Source: JAWXUC01 sp044432975 (lineage in GTDB: Bacteria > Pseudomonadota > Alphaproteobacteria > RF32 > CAG-239). From it: a DNA stretch of 64,000 bases. Numbering within the stretch: position 1 is the first letter of the stretch; every line of letters begins with the position of its first letter. The notes beneath the pieces are model-generated. The model was given only the letters and a program-made list of their open reading frames with translations, did no database searches and was not told the origin of the DNA. This document shows, piece by piece, positions 50,824 through 60,724 of this stretch. The translations under genes were made by a program, and so were the position numbers. Where the stretch lies: positions 1 to 64,000 of the forward strand of contig JAWXUC010000008.1 in NCBI GenBank assembly GCA_044432975.1, in the 5' to 3' direction.

Positions 50824-52006
50824 ATGAAAAAAACTATTAACTTTAACAGCCGTAGGCGCAGTAATGTTTGCAAGCTCTCAAGCAAACGCATCAGGATTTT
50901 TTATTAGAGAACAGTCAACAGCAGGCATGAGTAATGCATTTGCAGGCGCAACAGCAGGTGCAGAAGATATCTCTTATTCTTTCTGGAACCCAGCAGGTTT
51001 AACAAGACACGAAGGTAGTCAAATTAATGGTAACTTAATTGCAATTAACCCTCATGTTACAGGCGAAAGTGGAAATCAAAAAGCGCGTCATGTTGTAGAA
51101 AACGCAGTTGTTCCATCTATGTATTTCTCAAATCAACTTAATGACAAATTTACATTAGGATTTTCGCTAACAGCTCCATTTGGTTTGGTAACAGATTATT
51201 CAGATAATTTTCCAAATTCAGTTGGTCATGACACATTATCAGAAGTAACAACATATAATTTTAACACAATGCTTGCATATAAAGCAACAGACAAGTTGTC
51301 ATTAGGCGCAGGTTTTGTTGTTCAATATATTGATGCAACACTAGGTACAGCAACTTCAATTACAAACGTAGAAGTTGCAGGCGATACAGCAGATATTGGT
51401 TATACATTAGGCGCTTTATATGAATTTACAGACGCAACTCGCGTTGGTGTTGGGTATAGAAGTAAAATTGACCATAAATTAAAGGGAGATGCAACTTATT
51501 CTGCCAATTCATATAATCAAGACATTACTGCAAAATTAACAACTCCAGAAGTTTTAAGCTTTGGTGCTTATCATGATGTTAATAGTCAATGGTCTGTAAT
51601 GGCAGAAGCTCAAAGAACAGGCTGGGCATCTTTTGGTGTTTTAGATATAATAAATTCATCAACAGGATCTTCACTTAGTACTGTTCCTGAAAACTGGAAA
51701 GATTCATGGTTTTACTCAGTCGGTGCAAATTACAAATTAACCTGCGATACAACTTTGAGGTTTGGTGTTGCATTTGACCAAACTCCAGTTAGTGACGAAT
51801 ACAAAACAATGAGAATTCCTGATTCAGACAGAATTTGGTACTCAGCAGGTGTTTCTCATCAATATAATGATAACTTAACAGTTAACTTAGGTTATACATA
51901 TATTAGAGCTGAAGATTCAAGCGTAAATCTAGCCGCTACAGGAGATAGTATAAATTATACAGGAAACATTCACTTGTTTGGTTTAGGATTTAACTATAAC
52001 TTCTAA
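50824..52006 (+). CDS. fadL: FadL/OmpP1-type outer-membrane transporter, frameshift at A7 in the signal peptide
   Basis: From 50864 an open frame of 380 residues encodes a FadL-type barrel: SGFFIREQSTAGMSNAFAGA (the FadL N-terminal plug, GxxxREQS), SFWNPAGLTRHEGSQI, and a terminal LFGLGFNYNF strand ending in Phe. FadL takes up long-chain fatty acids. The only suitable start, ATG 50824 with AGGA upstream, is in another frame: it is followed by seven A. Removing one A joins it to LLTLTAVGAVMFASSQANA, a proper signal peptide. The frame of the mature protein has TGA at 50825 and no other start codon before the signal peptide. Confidence 0.8.
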
Positions 52007-52021
52007 CAGTTGTTAAACAAC

Positions 52022-52051
52022 AAAAAAGAGAGGCAAAAGCCTCTCTTTTTT
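52022..52051 (+). terminator. Terminator after fadL (likely bidirectional)
   Basis: Stem AAAAAAGAGAGGC / GCCTCTCTTTTTT with an AAAA loop. The symmetric A and T tracts could also end galU transcripts from the opposite side. Confidence 0.85.
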
Positions 52052-52075
52052 AGTTACATGTTCTTTATAAAAAGA

Positions 52076-52104
52076 GTAGGGGAGAACTGCGTTCTCCCGA
52101 CAAC
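52076..52104. repeat. GTAG-headed hairpin repeat (REP-like)
   Basis: GTAGG head, palindrome GGGAGAAC-TGC-GTTCTCCC, then GACAAC. Lies between the convergent fadL and galU genes. Confidence 0.7.
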
Positions 52105-52118
52105 AAATAATCAAAATC

Positions 52119-53009
52119 TTAAACAAACATAGTGTCTAATAACTCTTTTGCATAAGCACGAAGATTTGGTTCTTCCATTAATTTTAGTTTTAAGTCAGCT
52201 TTTGCAAGTTCTTCATTTGTACCACAATCAAAACGCATTGTATCACATAATACACCAGTTAGTTTCATGCCTCTATCACAAGCAAGGCCCATAGCATCAG
52301 CAAGATTCATTTCTCCGTTTGTGCCTTTTTGAACTTCTGGTAATACATCTAAAATTTCATTAGGCAAGATGTATGGACCCATAGACGCATAAGTAGAAGG
52401 CACATCTTCTAATCTTGGTTTTTCAATTTTACCTTTTGCATGTACGATTCTGCCATCTCTAACAGCTCCTTTTAATACGCCATATCTAATAACTTCTTCT
52501 TTAGGAAACTCCATAATGTTTTCAACCATTCCACCAAATTCAGTATAGGTATCTAATAGTTGCGATAAAACACCTTTGCCTTTTAAGTTAACATAAACAT
52601 CATCAGGCCACATAACAACAAAATCTCTATCGCCAATAATTTCTTTAGCCATTAATACAGCGTGTCCGTTTCCTCTAGGCTCTGATTGTTCTGCAAAAGA
52701 AAACTTCATTCCTTCAGGGATAATGTCTTGAACAACTTTTAATATATCAAGTTTGTTTTTTTCTTTTAAGTGATTTTCTAACCATTCATTTTTAGAAAAA
52801 TGTGTCTTAAATAAATGCTGACAAGATTGATCAGAATATATAAAAACAATTTCTTTAATGCCAATTTCTCTACAAGCATCAACTGCATATTGAATAATTG
52901 GTTTTGAGTTTAGTGTTAAAAATCCTTTATGCAAAGCTTTTGTTGCAGGTAAATTTCTGGTAGAAAGACCAGCAACTGGCAAAACACATACTTCAGGTTT
53001 TCTTGTCAT
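52119..53009 (-). CDS. galU: UTP-glucose-1-phosphate uridylyltransferase-like protein (GalU family)
   Basis: 296 residues. VLPVAGLSTRNLPATKALHKGF is the nucleotidyltransferase loop (with KGFLT where GalU usually has KEMLP), followed by KPIIQYAVDACREIGI, EPRGNGHAVLMAKEII, VMWPDDVYV and a C-terminal FDCGTNEELAKADLKL. The enzyme forms UDP-glucose for envelope polysaccharides. The altered lysine loop could mean a different nucleotide sugar. It lies 17 nt after the AsmA-like gene on the same strand. Confidence 0.85.
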   Translation of the reverse strand: MTRKPEVCVLPVAGLSTRNLPATKALHKGFLTLNSKPIIQYAVDACREIGIKEIVFIYSDQSCQHLFKTHFSKNEWLENHLKEKNKLDILKVVQDIIPEGMKFSFAEQSEPRGNGHAVLMAKEIIGDRDFVVMWPDDVYVNLKGKGVLSQLLDTYTEFGGMVENIMEFPKEEVIRYGVLKGAVRDGRIVHAKGKIEKPRLEDVPSTYASMGPYILPNEILDVLPEVQKGTNGEMNLADAMGLACDRGMKLTGVLCDTMRFDCGTNEELAKADLKLKLMEEPNLRAYAKELLDTMFV

Positions 53010-53026
53010 GTTATTATCTCCTTATT

Positions 53027-56000
53027 TTAATTATGTATGATTATAGAACCTTCGGTTTTTGAAGGTGTTATTTTTTCTTGAGTTGTTTTAGGGGTTGAAA
53101 AGTCTAAGACTTTAATATTGTCATCTTTAACTTTTGTTTCCTCTAACTCTATTTCTTTGATATTTCTTTGAATAGTAACATTGCCTTTATCTTCAATAGA
53201 TATAGAGCCTGTATTTTCTTTTATTTTTTCTTCTATTTCGGCTTGTCTTTTTTCTTCTTCTTTTTTCTCAGTATATATTCTATTTTCTTCATCATATATT
53301 CTTGTTATATAGTTTAGTTTTTCTTTTTGTAATATAATAAATGTTTTAATATATTCTTGCATATTTTCGCCATGATCATCAATGTTTTTTATTAGACTTT
53401 CCAACATCACAATGTTTTTATTATTTTTAGAATTATCATAAGATGTTTTTACTTCTGCATATATGTTGTCTGCCATTTTATATGCTTCATTAACATTGTT
53501 TTCAATAGTTTTTATTTGCATATCTTTTTCAATATTATAACTTGTTTCAATATCATTAAATTTATTTAAAGTATCTTCATACTTTTTTATATTGCTGTTA
53601 TAGGTTTTGTCTGCATCTTCTTTCTTTTTAGAAAAGTCATTAAATGCGGTAGATATTTTCTTTTTTGTATCTTCCATATATATATCATCAGTTTTTCTTT
53701 TTATTTTTAAAACTTTATTTTTTAATTCTTTATTTTTATTTTCAAACTGTGTTAGTTCTTCTTCAGAAATATCTATGGCAGAAGATTGTAATAATAGGTC
53801 ATCCACTTCTGTTGATAGTTCTTTTGCAGAGTTCAGAGCTTCTTTATAATTATTTTTAAGGTTTTCAGTAGCATCTGCTTGTTTTATTTTAATTTCATTT
53901 TCAATTAAAGCAGATAATTCTTGTTCAGTAGCTTTAGCAATTGCCTGAATAGAGTCCATTCTTTGTTTTAATTGTAGCTTTGCTTCTTCTTCTCTCATTT
54001 GTCTTTGTTTGTTAAATTCTAGTTCTCTTTCATCAAACATAGTTATAAGTTCTTCTGCATTTACAGTTAATTTAGGGTTGTCTAATCCTCCATTAATATT
54101 AAAAGAATATTTTGGTAAAAAATTATCCTGAAATAGCTCCGCAACAGCATCAAAATTTATGTTCCATTTTTTCAAAGAACCCGTGGTTGTTGTTTCAACA
54201 TTTTCTGTTTTACCTTTAAATTTTGTCTTAAAGTTAAAGTCCCCATTTTTGATAAAAATACTTTGTGTTAAGGTTGGAAAACTAAAAGTACCTTTACTTA
54301 AATTTTCAGACATCATTTTCACTAAATCTTTAGAGTTATCTCTAACAATTAAGTCTTCTCTAATTTCAGAGAAATTAAAGCCTTTGATATCTAATTTATT
54401 TAATTTCATTTCAATATTTGCAGTTATATTCTCAAAAGCATCTTTTATAGAACTTGCTTTAGTTGAGAATGTAACATTGTTTATATCAAAACTTTCCACC
54501 TTTAAGCCATATATACTTATAGAGTTGTTTAATTCTTGAGAAAAAGATTGATTGTGTAAGCTGATTGTTCCATTTAATGTAGGTTCATTTTTTATTGCAA
54601 GTTCAAGGTTGCCGCTTATTTGTCCTTTGTTGAAGTCAGCACTAAAGTTAGATATATCAATAATGTCATTGTTAATATTAAGAGCAAAGCTTGAGTTATT
54701 AAATTTGTTACCTTCTACATCCAACTCACCAAATTTTAGCTCTGCAGCTAGATTAAATGTTTTGTAAAAGTCATAGTTAATTTTAGTAGAGTTAAAATAA
54801 GGCTCTTCAATAAAAGTTATGTTAGAACTTGGCTTTTTAAAAATTGTTTCAGGAACTCTTTTAGTTTCTTGATTATAGAAAAATCTTTTTGTATCAAATT
54901 TATCAATATTTAATTTTGATACGATTGTTGGTTTTTCTCCATTTTTAAATTCTAATGAACCCTCAAACTTATTTGTTCCAATATTAAAAGAAGCATCTTT
55001 AAGTTTGAAGTCTTCTTTTTTTCCATTAACATTTGCACTAACGCTAAATGTTCCTAAAGAATATGTGTTGGGGCTGTATTTTATGCCAATAAGGTTTATA
55101 AATTTAACAAAATCATTTGCTTGTAAATCAAGACGTCCTGAATAAGATGTTTCGTTATTTATAGTCTTTACATTTCCAAAATACAAATAGTTTATTTCGG
55201 GTAATTTTATATTAGATTTGGTGTTAAAGTTGTCAAAGGCTCCGCTAATAATTCCTTCTGCTTCGATTCCATTCATTTTTTCTGTATTTATATATGTTGT
55301 TTCCACTCCAAGTTTTTGTAAAAACTCATTAACATTTTCTGCCTGAAGTTTATATTTAAAATTTTCAAGCACTATTTTTTCGTTATCATCTTTAATTGTT
55401 CCAGCAACAATTACATCTGCATTATTAAATGTTTTAAAATTAAGGTTGCTAATATCTATTTTATTTTCATAAATATTAGTTTCAATTTTTGTTTTTTCAA
55501 AAAGCATTTCATTAAATGTTAATTGATTGATATTAGCTCTTATTTGAGCTTCATTATTTTTTGATGTTCTTAAATATGGCGTAGTGTTTTTTGCTGCAGT
55601 TAATAAATCATCAGTTTTTTCTTTTTTTATATAATTATCTAAGTTTATTTTATCTAAATCAATATTAATAAGCGCACTGTTTATTGCGCCAAGAGACAAA
55701 GCGATATTACCAGTTGCATTTGTTTGATCAACTTTTGCATCAATATCCATTATTTTAACTTGTTTGTTTGTTCCTTGCAGTCTTGTTTTTAGATATGCTT
55801 TTTTATAAACATTTTCGTTGTGTTTTTCAGGGGCAATTTTCATCCAAGATAAAATATTATACAAGTCATTAGTTTCAAAATCAAAATCTACAGAATATGT
55901 TAAGATTGCGTCTTCGTTTCCATATACGCTTCCATTAGCAGTCAATGGAGACTTTTCAGGTAGTGTTACTTTAAGATTGTCAACATTAAACACACTGTCT

Positions 56001-57142
56001 TTAATAGACAGATTAAAATTAAAATCAGAAGCTTCATTGTCGTTGTATAATACTTTTAAGGCGTTAAAAGATGCATCCAAATCAAACTCTGTGATTGAAT
56101 AAAAAAGATCTTCTTCTAAAGTGTCTTTAATAAAAAACAACAAAGGAGAAGGATCAAACTCTGTAAGATTTATCTCTGATTTTAAAGTAGGTTTAAATAT
56201 AGCCTTGCCCTCAATGTTATGAGGTATTAATAAACTAGCGGCCCCTTTGGATTTTCCGTATTCAAAAACCAAATTAGATAAAACAGTTTTTTCATTGTTG
56301 CTATTTAGCTCAAAATTAAAAGCTAAAGGGTAATTATACGCTTCATCTAAAGTTATTTCAGAAAAGTTTCCGTCAATAAAACTTTTTAAGTTTTTTGAAG
56401 AGAATATAACATCTCCATTAATAGAATTATTTTCAGTTAAAAAATTACCATCAAATCTTAATGCTGTCTCTGATTTTGGGTGAGATAATGCAAAGTTTAA
56501 TGATGTTGCAAATCTGTTTGATAGCTCTCCTAAAGATATAGAAAAACCTCCAGGTTGTCCATCTTTAATATAGCTTCCATCAATATTAAATGGGCCAAGC
56601 AAATTTTGTGCAATAATTTCAGAATTTAAATTTTTTAGTTCTACTTTTTTTTCTGTTATTTCATCTTCATAATGTAAAGTTGCGTTTTGTAAGGTTAATG
56701 AGTTTAATACTAATCTAGCATCTCTAATTTTATTTATAGTATTATCATCAATATCTCTTAACCAGTTATAATCCCCATTTTCATCTTTTATAATATTTAT
56801 AGTTGGTTCAGATAATGAGATGAACTTAATGTTAATTTGCCCTTTTAAAAAAGGTATAAAGTCAAGTTTTGTATTAAGGCTTTTTATAACAAGTAAAGGC
56901 TCTTCTTCTTTACCATCGTTAGGGTTTGCAATTTTAACGTTTGTCGCTTGTAAAACAGGATAAGGTAAAAGAGACAGAGATATAGGGCCTGAAAAAATAA
57001 CCTTTTTCCCAGTGGCGTTAAAAACACTTTCAGAGATAACACTTTTATTTTTGTTCCAGTCAATGTTGTTTATATAAAAGTAGCCGCCTACCACGGTAAG
57101 AACAATGATTACAAATATAGCTAACAGTATTTTTTTTGTCAT
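53027..57142 (-). CDS. AsmA-family protein, very large with C-terminal coiled coil
   Basis: About 1371 residues from ATG 57142 (AGAGGAT upstream). One N-terminal membrane segment (about 4-22) is followed by the AsmA opening IDWNKNKSVISESVFNATGK and a very long stretch of beta strands with repeated INGDVIFSSK / NVNGKKEDF-like units, as in AsmA, TamB and YhdP bridge-like proteins that move lipids between membranes. After about residue 1050 it turns into a charged coiled coil (RQMREEEAKLQLKQRMD and on), and it ends with a short acidic tail. The coiled-coil addition is not part of classical AsmA. Co-directional with galU. Confidence 0.85.
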   Translation of the reverse strand: MTKKILLAIFVIIVLTVVGGYFYINNIDWNKNKSVISESVFNATGKKVIFSGPISLSLLPYPVLQATNVKIANPNDGKEEEPLLVIKSLNTKLDFIPFLKGQINIKFISLSEPTINIIKDENGDYNWLRDIDDNTINKIRDARLVLNSLTLQNATLHYEDEITEKKVELKNLNSEIIAQNLLGPFNIDGSYIKDGQPGGFSISLGELSNRFATSLNFALSHPKSETALRFDGNFLTENNSINGDVIFSSKNLKSFIDGNFSEITLDEAYNYPLAFNFELNSNNEKTVLSNLVFEYGKSKGAASLLIPHNIEGKAIFKPTLKSEINLTEFDPSPLLFFIKDTLEEDLFYSITEFDLDASFNALKVLYNDNEASDFNFNLSIKDSVFNVDNLKVTLPEKSPLTANGSVYGNEDAILTYSVDFDFETNDLYNILSWMKIAPEKHNENVYKKAYLKTRLQGTNKQVKIMDIDAKVDQTNATGNIALSLGAINSALINIDLDKINLDNYIKKEKTDDLLTAAKNTTPYLRTSKNNEAQIRANINQLTFNEMLFEKTKIETNIYENKIDISNLNFKTFNNADVIVAGTIKDDNEKIVLENFKYKLQAENVNEFLQKLGVETTYINTEKMNGIEAEGIISGAFDNFNTKSNIKLPEINYLYFGNVKTINNETSYSGRLDLQANDFVKFINLIGIKYSPNTYSLGTFSVSANVNGKKEDFKLKDASFNIGTNKFEGSLEFKNGEKPTIVSKLNIDKFDTKRFFYNQETKRVPETIFKKPSSNITFIEEPYFNSTKINYDFYKTFNLAAELKFGELDVEGNKFNNSSFALNINNDIIDISNFSADFNKGQISGNLELAIKNEPTLNGTISLHNQSFSQELNNSISIYGLKVESFDINNVTFSTKASSIKDAFENITANIEMKLNKLDIKGFNFSEIREDLIVRDNSKDLVKMMSENLSKGTFSFPTLTQSIFIKNGDFNFKTKFKGKTENVETTTTGSLKKWNINFDAVAELFQDNFLPKYSFNINGGLDNPKLTVNAEELITMFDERELEFNKQRQMREEEAKLQLKQRMDSIQAIAKATEQELSALIENEIKIKQADATENLKNNYKEALNSAKELSTEVDDLLLQSSAIDISEEELTQFENKNKELKNKVLKIKRKTDDIYMEDTKKKISTAFNDFSKKKEDADKTYNSNIKKYEDTLNKFNDIETSYNIEKDMQIKTIENNVNEAYKMADNIYAEVKTSYDNSKNNKNIVMLESLIKNIDDHGENMQEYIKTFIILQKEKLNYITRIYDEENRIYTEKKEEEKRQAEIEEKIKENTGSISIEDKGNVTIQRNIKEIELEETKVKDDNIKVLDFSTPKTTQEKITPSKTEGSIIIHN

Positions 57143-57211
57143 TATATCCTCTTGCAAATAAATATATATCATTATAATATAATCATAATAAATAAAGTAA
57201 AGAGGTTTTGT

Positions 57212-58000
57212 ATGATTAGTATAAAAAATAAAATAATAGGCTATAATCCATCAAAGTTAATTATATTAGGTTCTGGCTTAGGGGCTGTTGCAGAAGCATT
57301 AACAGACTGTAAAATAATCCCTTATTCTGAGATTGACGGTTTCCCCGATTCTACCGTTACAGGTCATAAAGGTCAGTTGGTTGTGGGTCGGTTAAATGGT
57401 GTTGATATTCTGTGTATGCAGGGTCGGGTTCATTTGTATGAAGGTTATAAAGTAAGTATTATAGATGATATAATAAAATCTTTTTACGACGCAGGCATTA
57501 GAGAACTTATAGTTACAAATGCAGCAGGTTCGTTAAATGTAGATATGCCCGCAGGCTCAATAATGTTAATAAATGATCATATAAATTTTGCTGGTTTTAA
57601 TCCTCTTATTGGTCGCAACAAAGATGAATATGGTCCAAGATTTGTGGATATGAGCGATGCTTATAATTTAGAGCTTTTAACCAAAGTAAAGTCTATTGCA
57701 AAAAAAGAGAATATAGAAGTTTTTGAAGGTGTGTATTTATTTGTTTCTGGTCCTACTTTTGAAACTAAAGCAGAGATAAGAGCATTTAAAGTTTTGGGAG
57801 CAGATGCTGTTGGGATGTCGACTGTTCCAGAAGTTATATCTGCGGTTCATTGTGGAATGAAAGTTTTAGGAATTTCTGCAATAACTAATCTTGGCACAGG
57901 ATTGCAGTCATCTCCTTTATCTCATCAAGAAACTTTAGATGTTGGAAGTATGGCTTCTAAGAAGATTGTTAAATTAATTAAGGCTTATTTAAATGAATGA
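57212..58000 (+). CDS. Purine nucleoside phosphorylase
   Basis: 262 residues from ATG 57212 (AAAGAGG upstream); an ORF extension to 57152 lacks a ribosome site. Family PNP/MTAP: LGSGLGAVAEAL (19-30), GHKGQLVVGRLNGV, GRVHLYEGY, TNAAGSLN, GPTFETKAEIRAFKVLGADAVGMSTVPE. Trimeric PNPs of this type use inosine, guanosine and deoxy forms. First gene of a salvage operon with deoC (8-nt overlap) and deoA. Confidence 0.92.
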   Translation: MISIKNKIIGYNPSKLIILGSGLGAVAEALTDCKIIPYSEIDGFPDSTVTGHKGQLVVGRLNGVDILCMQGRVHLYEGYKVSIIDDIIKSFYDAGIRELIVTNAAGSLNVDMPAGSIMLINDHINFAGFNPLIGRNKDEYGPRFVDMSDAYNLELLTKVKSIAKKENIEVFEGVYLFVSGPTFETKAEIRAFKVLGADAVGMSTVPEVISAVHCGMKVLGISAITNLGTGLQSSPLSHQETLDVGSMASKKIVKLIKAYLNE

Positions 58001-58715
58001 TAAAGAAATCGCAAAAATAATATTAAGCTGTATAGATTTAACTTCTTTAAATTCTAATGATTCTTTATTTAAAATAGAGAGTTTGGTAGAAAGTGCAAAA
58101 ACACCTTATGGCGATGTAGCGGCTCTTTGTGTTTATCCTAAATTTATTCCTGCATTAGTTAATAAGACAGATATAAATATTGCCACAGTAATTAATTTCC
58201 CAAAAGGCAGAGATAATGTTCATAAAATTAAAAAAGATATTGCTTCTGCTATAACGGAAGGGGCTGTTGAAGTTGATGTTGTTTTTCCATATACAGATTA
58301 TTTAAATAAAGAATATTCTAAAGTGGATGAATTTTTGATGATGATTCATTCTTTAAATAAAGATATAACTTCTAAAGTTATTTTAGAAACATCAGAGCTT
58401 GGTGGCTTAAATAAAATAATTGATGCAACAAAACTTTGTTTAGAGGCTGGAGCTGGTTTTATCAAAACATCTACAGGTAAGGCAAGCGGTGGCGCAACTC
58501 CAGAGATTGCAAATGTTATTTTAGAAACAATTGCAGATTATCCTAAAAAAGCTGGTTTTAAGGCCAGTGGCGGGGTAAAAACTTTTGAAGAAGCCAGAAG
58601 ATATGTTGTGTTGGCACAAAGTATTATGGGGCGCGATTGGGTTAATTCTAACAACTTTAGAATAGGCGCAAGTTCATTATTAGCGGAGGTTATAAAATGT
58701 TTATCCAAGATATAA
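57993..58715 (+). CDS. deoC: Deoxyribose-phosphate aldolase DeoC
   Basis: 240 residues. Schiff-base lysine K158 sits in GAGFIKTSTGKASGGAT; D95 in VEVDVVFPY and VILETSEL are further active-site parts. Class I aldolase, converting deoxyribose-5-phosphate to glyceraldehyde-3-phosphate and acetaldehyde. Overlaps both neighbours (8 and 19 nt), indicating translational coupling. Confidence 0.93.
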   Translation: MNDKEIAKIILSCIDLTSLNSNDSLFKIESLVESAKTPYGDVAALCVYPKFIPALVNKTDINIATVINFPKGRDNVHKIKKDIASAITEGAVEVDVVFPYTDYLNKEYSKVDEFLMMIHSLNKDITSKVILETSELGGLNKIIDATKLCLEAGAGFIKTSTGKASGGATPEIANVILETIADYPKKAGFKASGGVKTFEEARRYVVLAQSIMGRDWVNSNNFRIGASSLLAEVIKCLSKI

Positions 58716-59941
58716 TTATAAAAAAAAGAAACAAACAAGAGTTAAGTAAAGAAGAAATAGATTTCTTTATAAAATCTGTTACCGATTCTAGTACTTGCGA
58801 TTCTCAGATAGGGGCTTTTACAATGGCAGTTTGTATCAACTCTATGAGTCCAGAAGAAATTAAAAATTTAACATTTGCAATGCGTGATAGTGGGGATGTT
58901 TTAAAGTGGAATTTAGATGGTCCTATTGTAGATAAACACTCAAGCGGTGGTGTTGGAGATAAGATTAGTTTAATGTTAGCTCCAATGATGGCGTCAATAG
59001 GTGCTTATGTTCCAATGATTTCAGGAAGAGGTTTAGGTCATACAGGCGGAACTTTAGATAAGTTTGATTCTATTCCTGGTTATAACACAGCTCCAGATAA
59101 TGAATTGTTTGAAAAAGTTGTAAAAGAAGTTGGGTGCGCAATTATTGGTCAAACAGGAAATTTAGCTCCTGCAGATAAAAAAATATATTCAATAAGAGAT
59201 GTTTCGGGTACAGTTGAATCGATTCCTTTAATAACCGCTTCAATCTTATCAAAGAAATTATCCGCAGGGTTAGATTGTTTGGTTATGGATTTAAAATGCG
59301 GAAATGGTGCTTTTATGCAAAGTTATGAAGATGCAAAGTCTTTAGCAGATTCTATTGTTAAAGTCGGCAATTTGGCTGGTACAAAAACAGACGCTCTAAT
59401 TACTGACATGAATTCTGTTTTAGGAAGAAATGTTGGTAATGCGTTAGAGGTTAAAGAAGCTGTTGAGTATCTTCAAGGAAAAAATATAAATACCAGAATG
59501 CATAAAATAAATATGGACTTGTGTACTAGGTTAGCAGAAATGAGTCATTTAGATGCATCTAAATTGCAAGAAAATTTAGATAATGGCAAAGCTTTAGAAA
59601 ATTTTGCTAAAATGGTTTCTGCTCTAGGTGGTCCCAAAGATTTTATTGAAAATATGGATTCTTATTTACCAAAAGCAAAAATTATAAAACCTGTATTTGC
59701 AAAAACAGAAGGTCTTGTTAAAGGTATGAAGACAAGAGAAATAGGCATGCTTTTAATAAAGCTGAAGGGAGGTCGCTCAACTCCGGAAGATAAATTAGAT
59801 TATGCAACAGGTTTTAGTGAATTTTGCCAAGTAGGAGATAAAATTAATAAAGAAACACCTCTTTGTTATATTCATGCTCAAAGTCAAGATGATTATAACT
59901 TTGTTTCAGAAGAATTAATAAAGTTGATTGAATTATCATAA
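58697..59941 (+). CDS. deoA: Thymidine phosphorylase DeoA
   Basis: 414 residues. KHSSGGVGDKISLMLAPMMA and ISGRGLGHTGGTLDKFDSIPG are the pyrimidine phosphorylase signatures, with the phosphate-binding and catalytic residues. AGCGGAGG precedes ATG 58697 inside the end of deoC. Together the operon breaks nucleosides to bases and sugar phosphates. A phosphopentomutase (deoB) is not present in the window. Its 3' end overlaps the convergent tatD gene by 49 bp. Confidence 0.94.
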   Translation: MFIQDIIIKKRNKQELSKEEIDFFIKSVTDSSTCDSQIGAFTMAVCINSMSPEEIKNLTFAMRDSGDVLKWNLDGPIVDKHSSGGVGDKISLMLAPMMASIGAYVPMISGRGLGHTGGTLDKFDSIPGYNTAPDNELFEKVVKEVGCAIIGQTGNLAPADKKIYSIRDVSGTVESIPLITASILSKKLSAGLDCLVMDLKCGNGAFMQSYEDAKSLADSIVKVGNLAGTKTDALITDMNSVLGRNVGNALEVKEAVEYLQGKNINTRMHKINMDLCTRLAEMSHLDASKLQENLDNGKALENFAKMVSALGGPKDFIENMDSYLPKAKIIKPVFAKTEGLVKGMKTREIGMLLIKLKGGRSTPEDKLDYATGFSEFCQVGDKINKETPLCYIHAQSQDDYNFVSEELIKLIELS

Positions 59942-60597
59942 GCGATTCTTAAAAAATCCTCATATTCAATATTAATTATTTTAGATATCTCTAAGGCAAT
60001 GTCTTTGATGTTGCCTTTTTGATATGGTCCGTCTGTTTCTAACAATATTTTATTTAGCGGAGTTGTGTTTATTATTAATTCTTTTTGTTTGTTTTTTAAT
60101 ATAGATGCCGAAAAAGAAATATAAGCTCCATTAGAAACAGCTTTTTTTAACAACTCAATTTTTGAGTTAAAAGAATGTATAACAAATGTTGTTTTTGATA
60201 AATCTTCCCAAAACTCTTCTAACCAAATATCCGCTTTAACTGCGTGTATAATTAAAGGTCTTTTATGTTTTATTGCAAGTTCAATGTGCTTTTTTAAAAA
60301 AAGTTTTTGTAGAGTTCCGTCGGAGTCTTTTATTCTGTCTAACCCTGTTTCTCCAATAAGTGCTTTCTTGTGCTTTAACAATAAAGCTTCAAGCTCTTCA
60401 AACCATAGGCTAGGAGTCGTTTCTACAAACCAAGGGTGTATTCCAAAAGCGGGGATTGTTTGCTTAGGGTTTTGTAGGTGTAATTTTTCAATTTTTTTCC
60501 AGTTCTTTAGTTCTATTGCTGGTGTAATATTGATATCTGCAATTAGATTTATATCACTAAAATCAATTATATGGTTGTGGGTATCAATGATTTTCAT
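59893..60597 (-). CDS. TatD-family metal-dependent hydrolase
   Basis: 234 residues, slightly shorter than the usual 255-265. DTHNHIIDF (HxH metal site), FGIHPWFVE, GETGLDRI (bridging Glu), PLIIHAVKAD, FVIHSFNSKIELL and LLETDGPYQK (metal Asp) follow in the family order. TatD proteins are 3'-5' exonucleases or related deoxyribonucleases. The motif NHIIDF replaces the common CHLD. No Shine-Dalgarno is evident before the ATG. Its 3' end overlaps deoA. Confidence 0.88.
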   Translation of the reverse strand: MKIIDTHNHIIDFSDINLIADINITPAIELKNWKKIEKLHLQNPKQTIPAFGIHPWFVETTPSLWFEELEALLLKHKKALIGETGLDRIKDSDGTLQKLFLKKHIELAIKHKRPLIIHAVKADIWLEEFWEDLSKTTFVIHSFNSKIELLKKAVSNGAYISFSASILKNKQKELIINTTPLNKILLETDGPYQKGNIKDIALEISKIINIEYEDFLRIAYDNSINFINSSETKL

Positions 60598-60724
60598 TGG
60601 GTTTAATAAGCCTTTTTTTTATTTTATCCACAGCATATAAATATGCAATTGATTTTGTCAAGTGTATATATTAATTTAATAAATAGTTAACAGACTAACA
60701 TGCATTTGCTATAAGGAGGAACCA

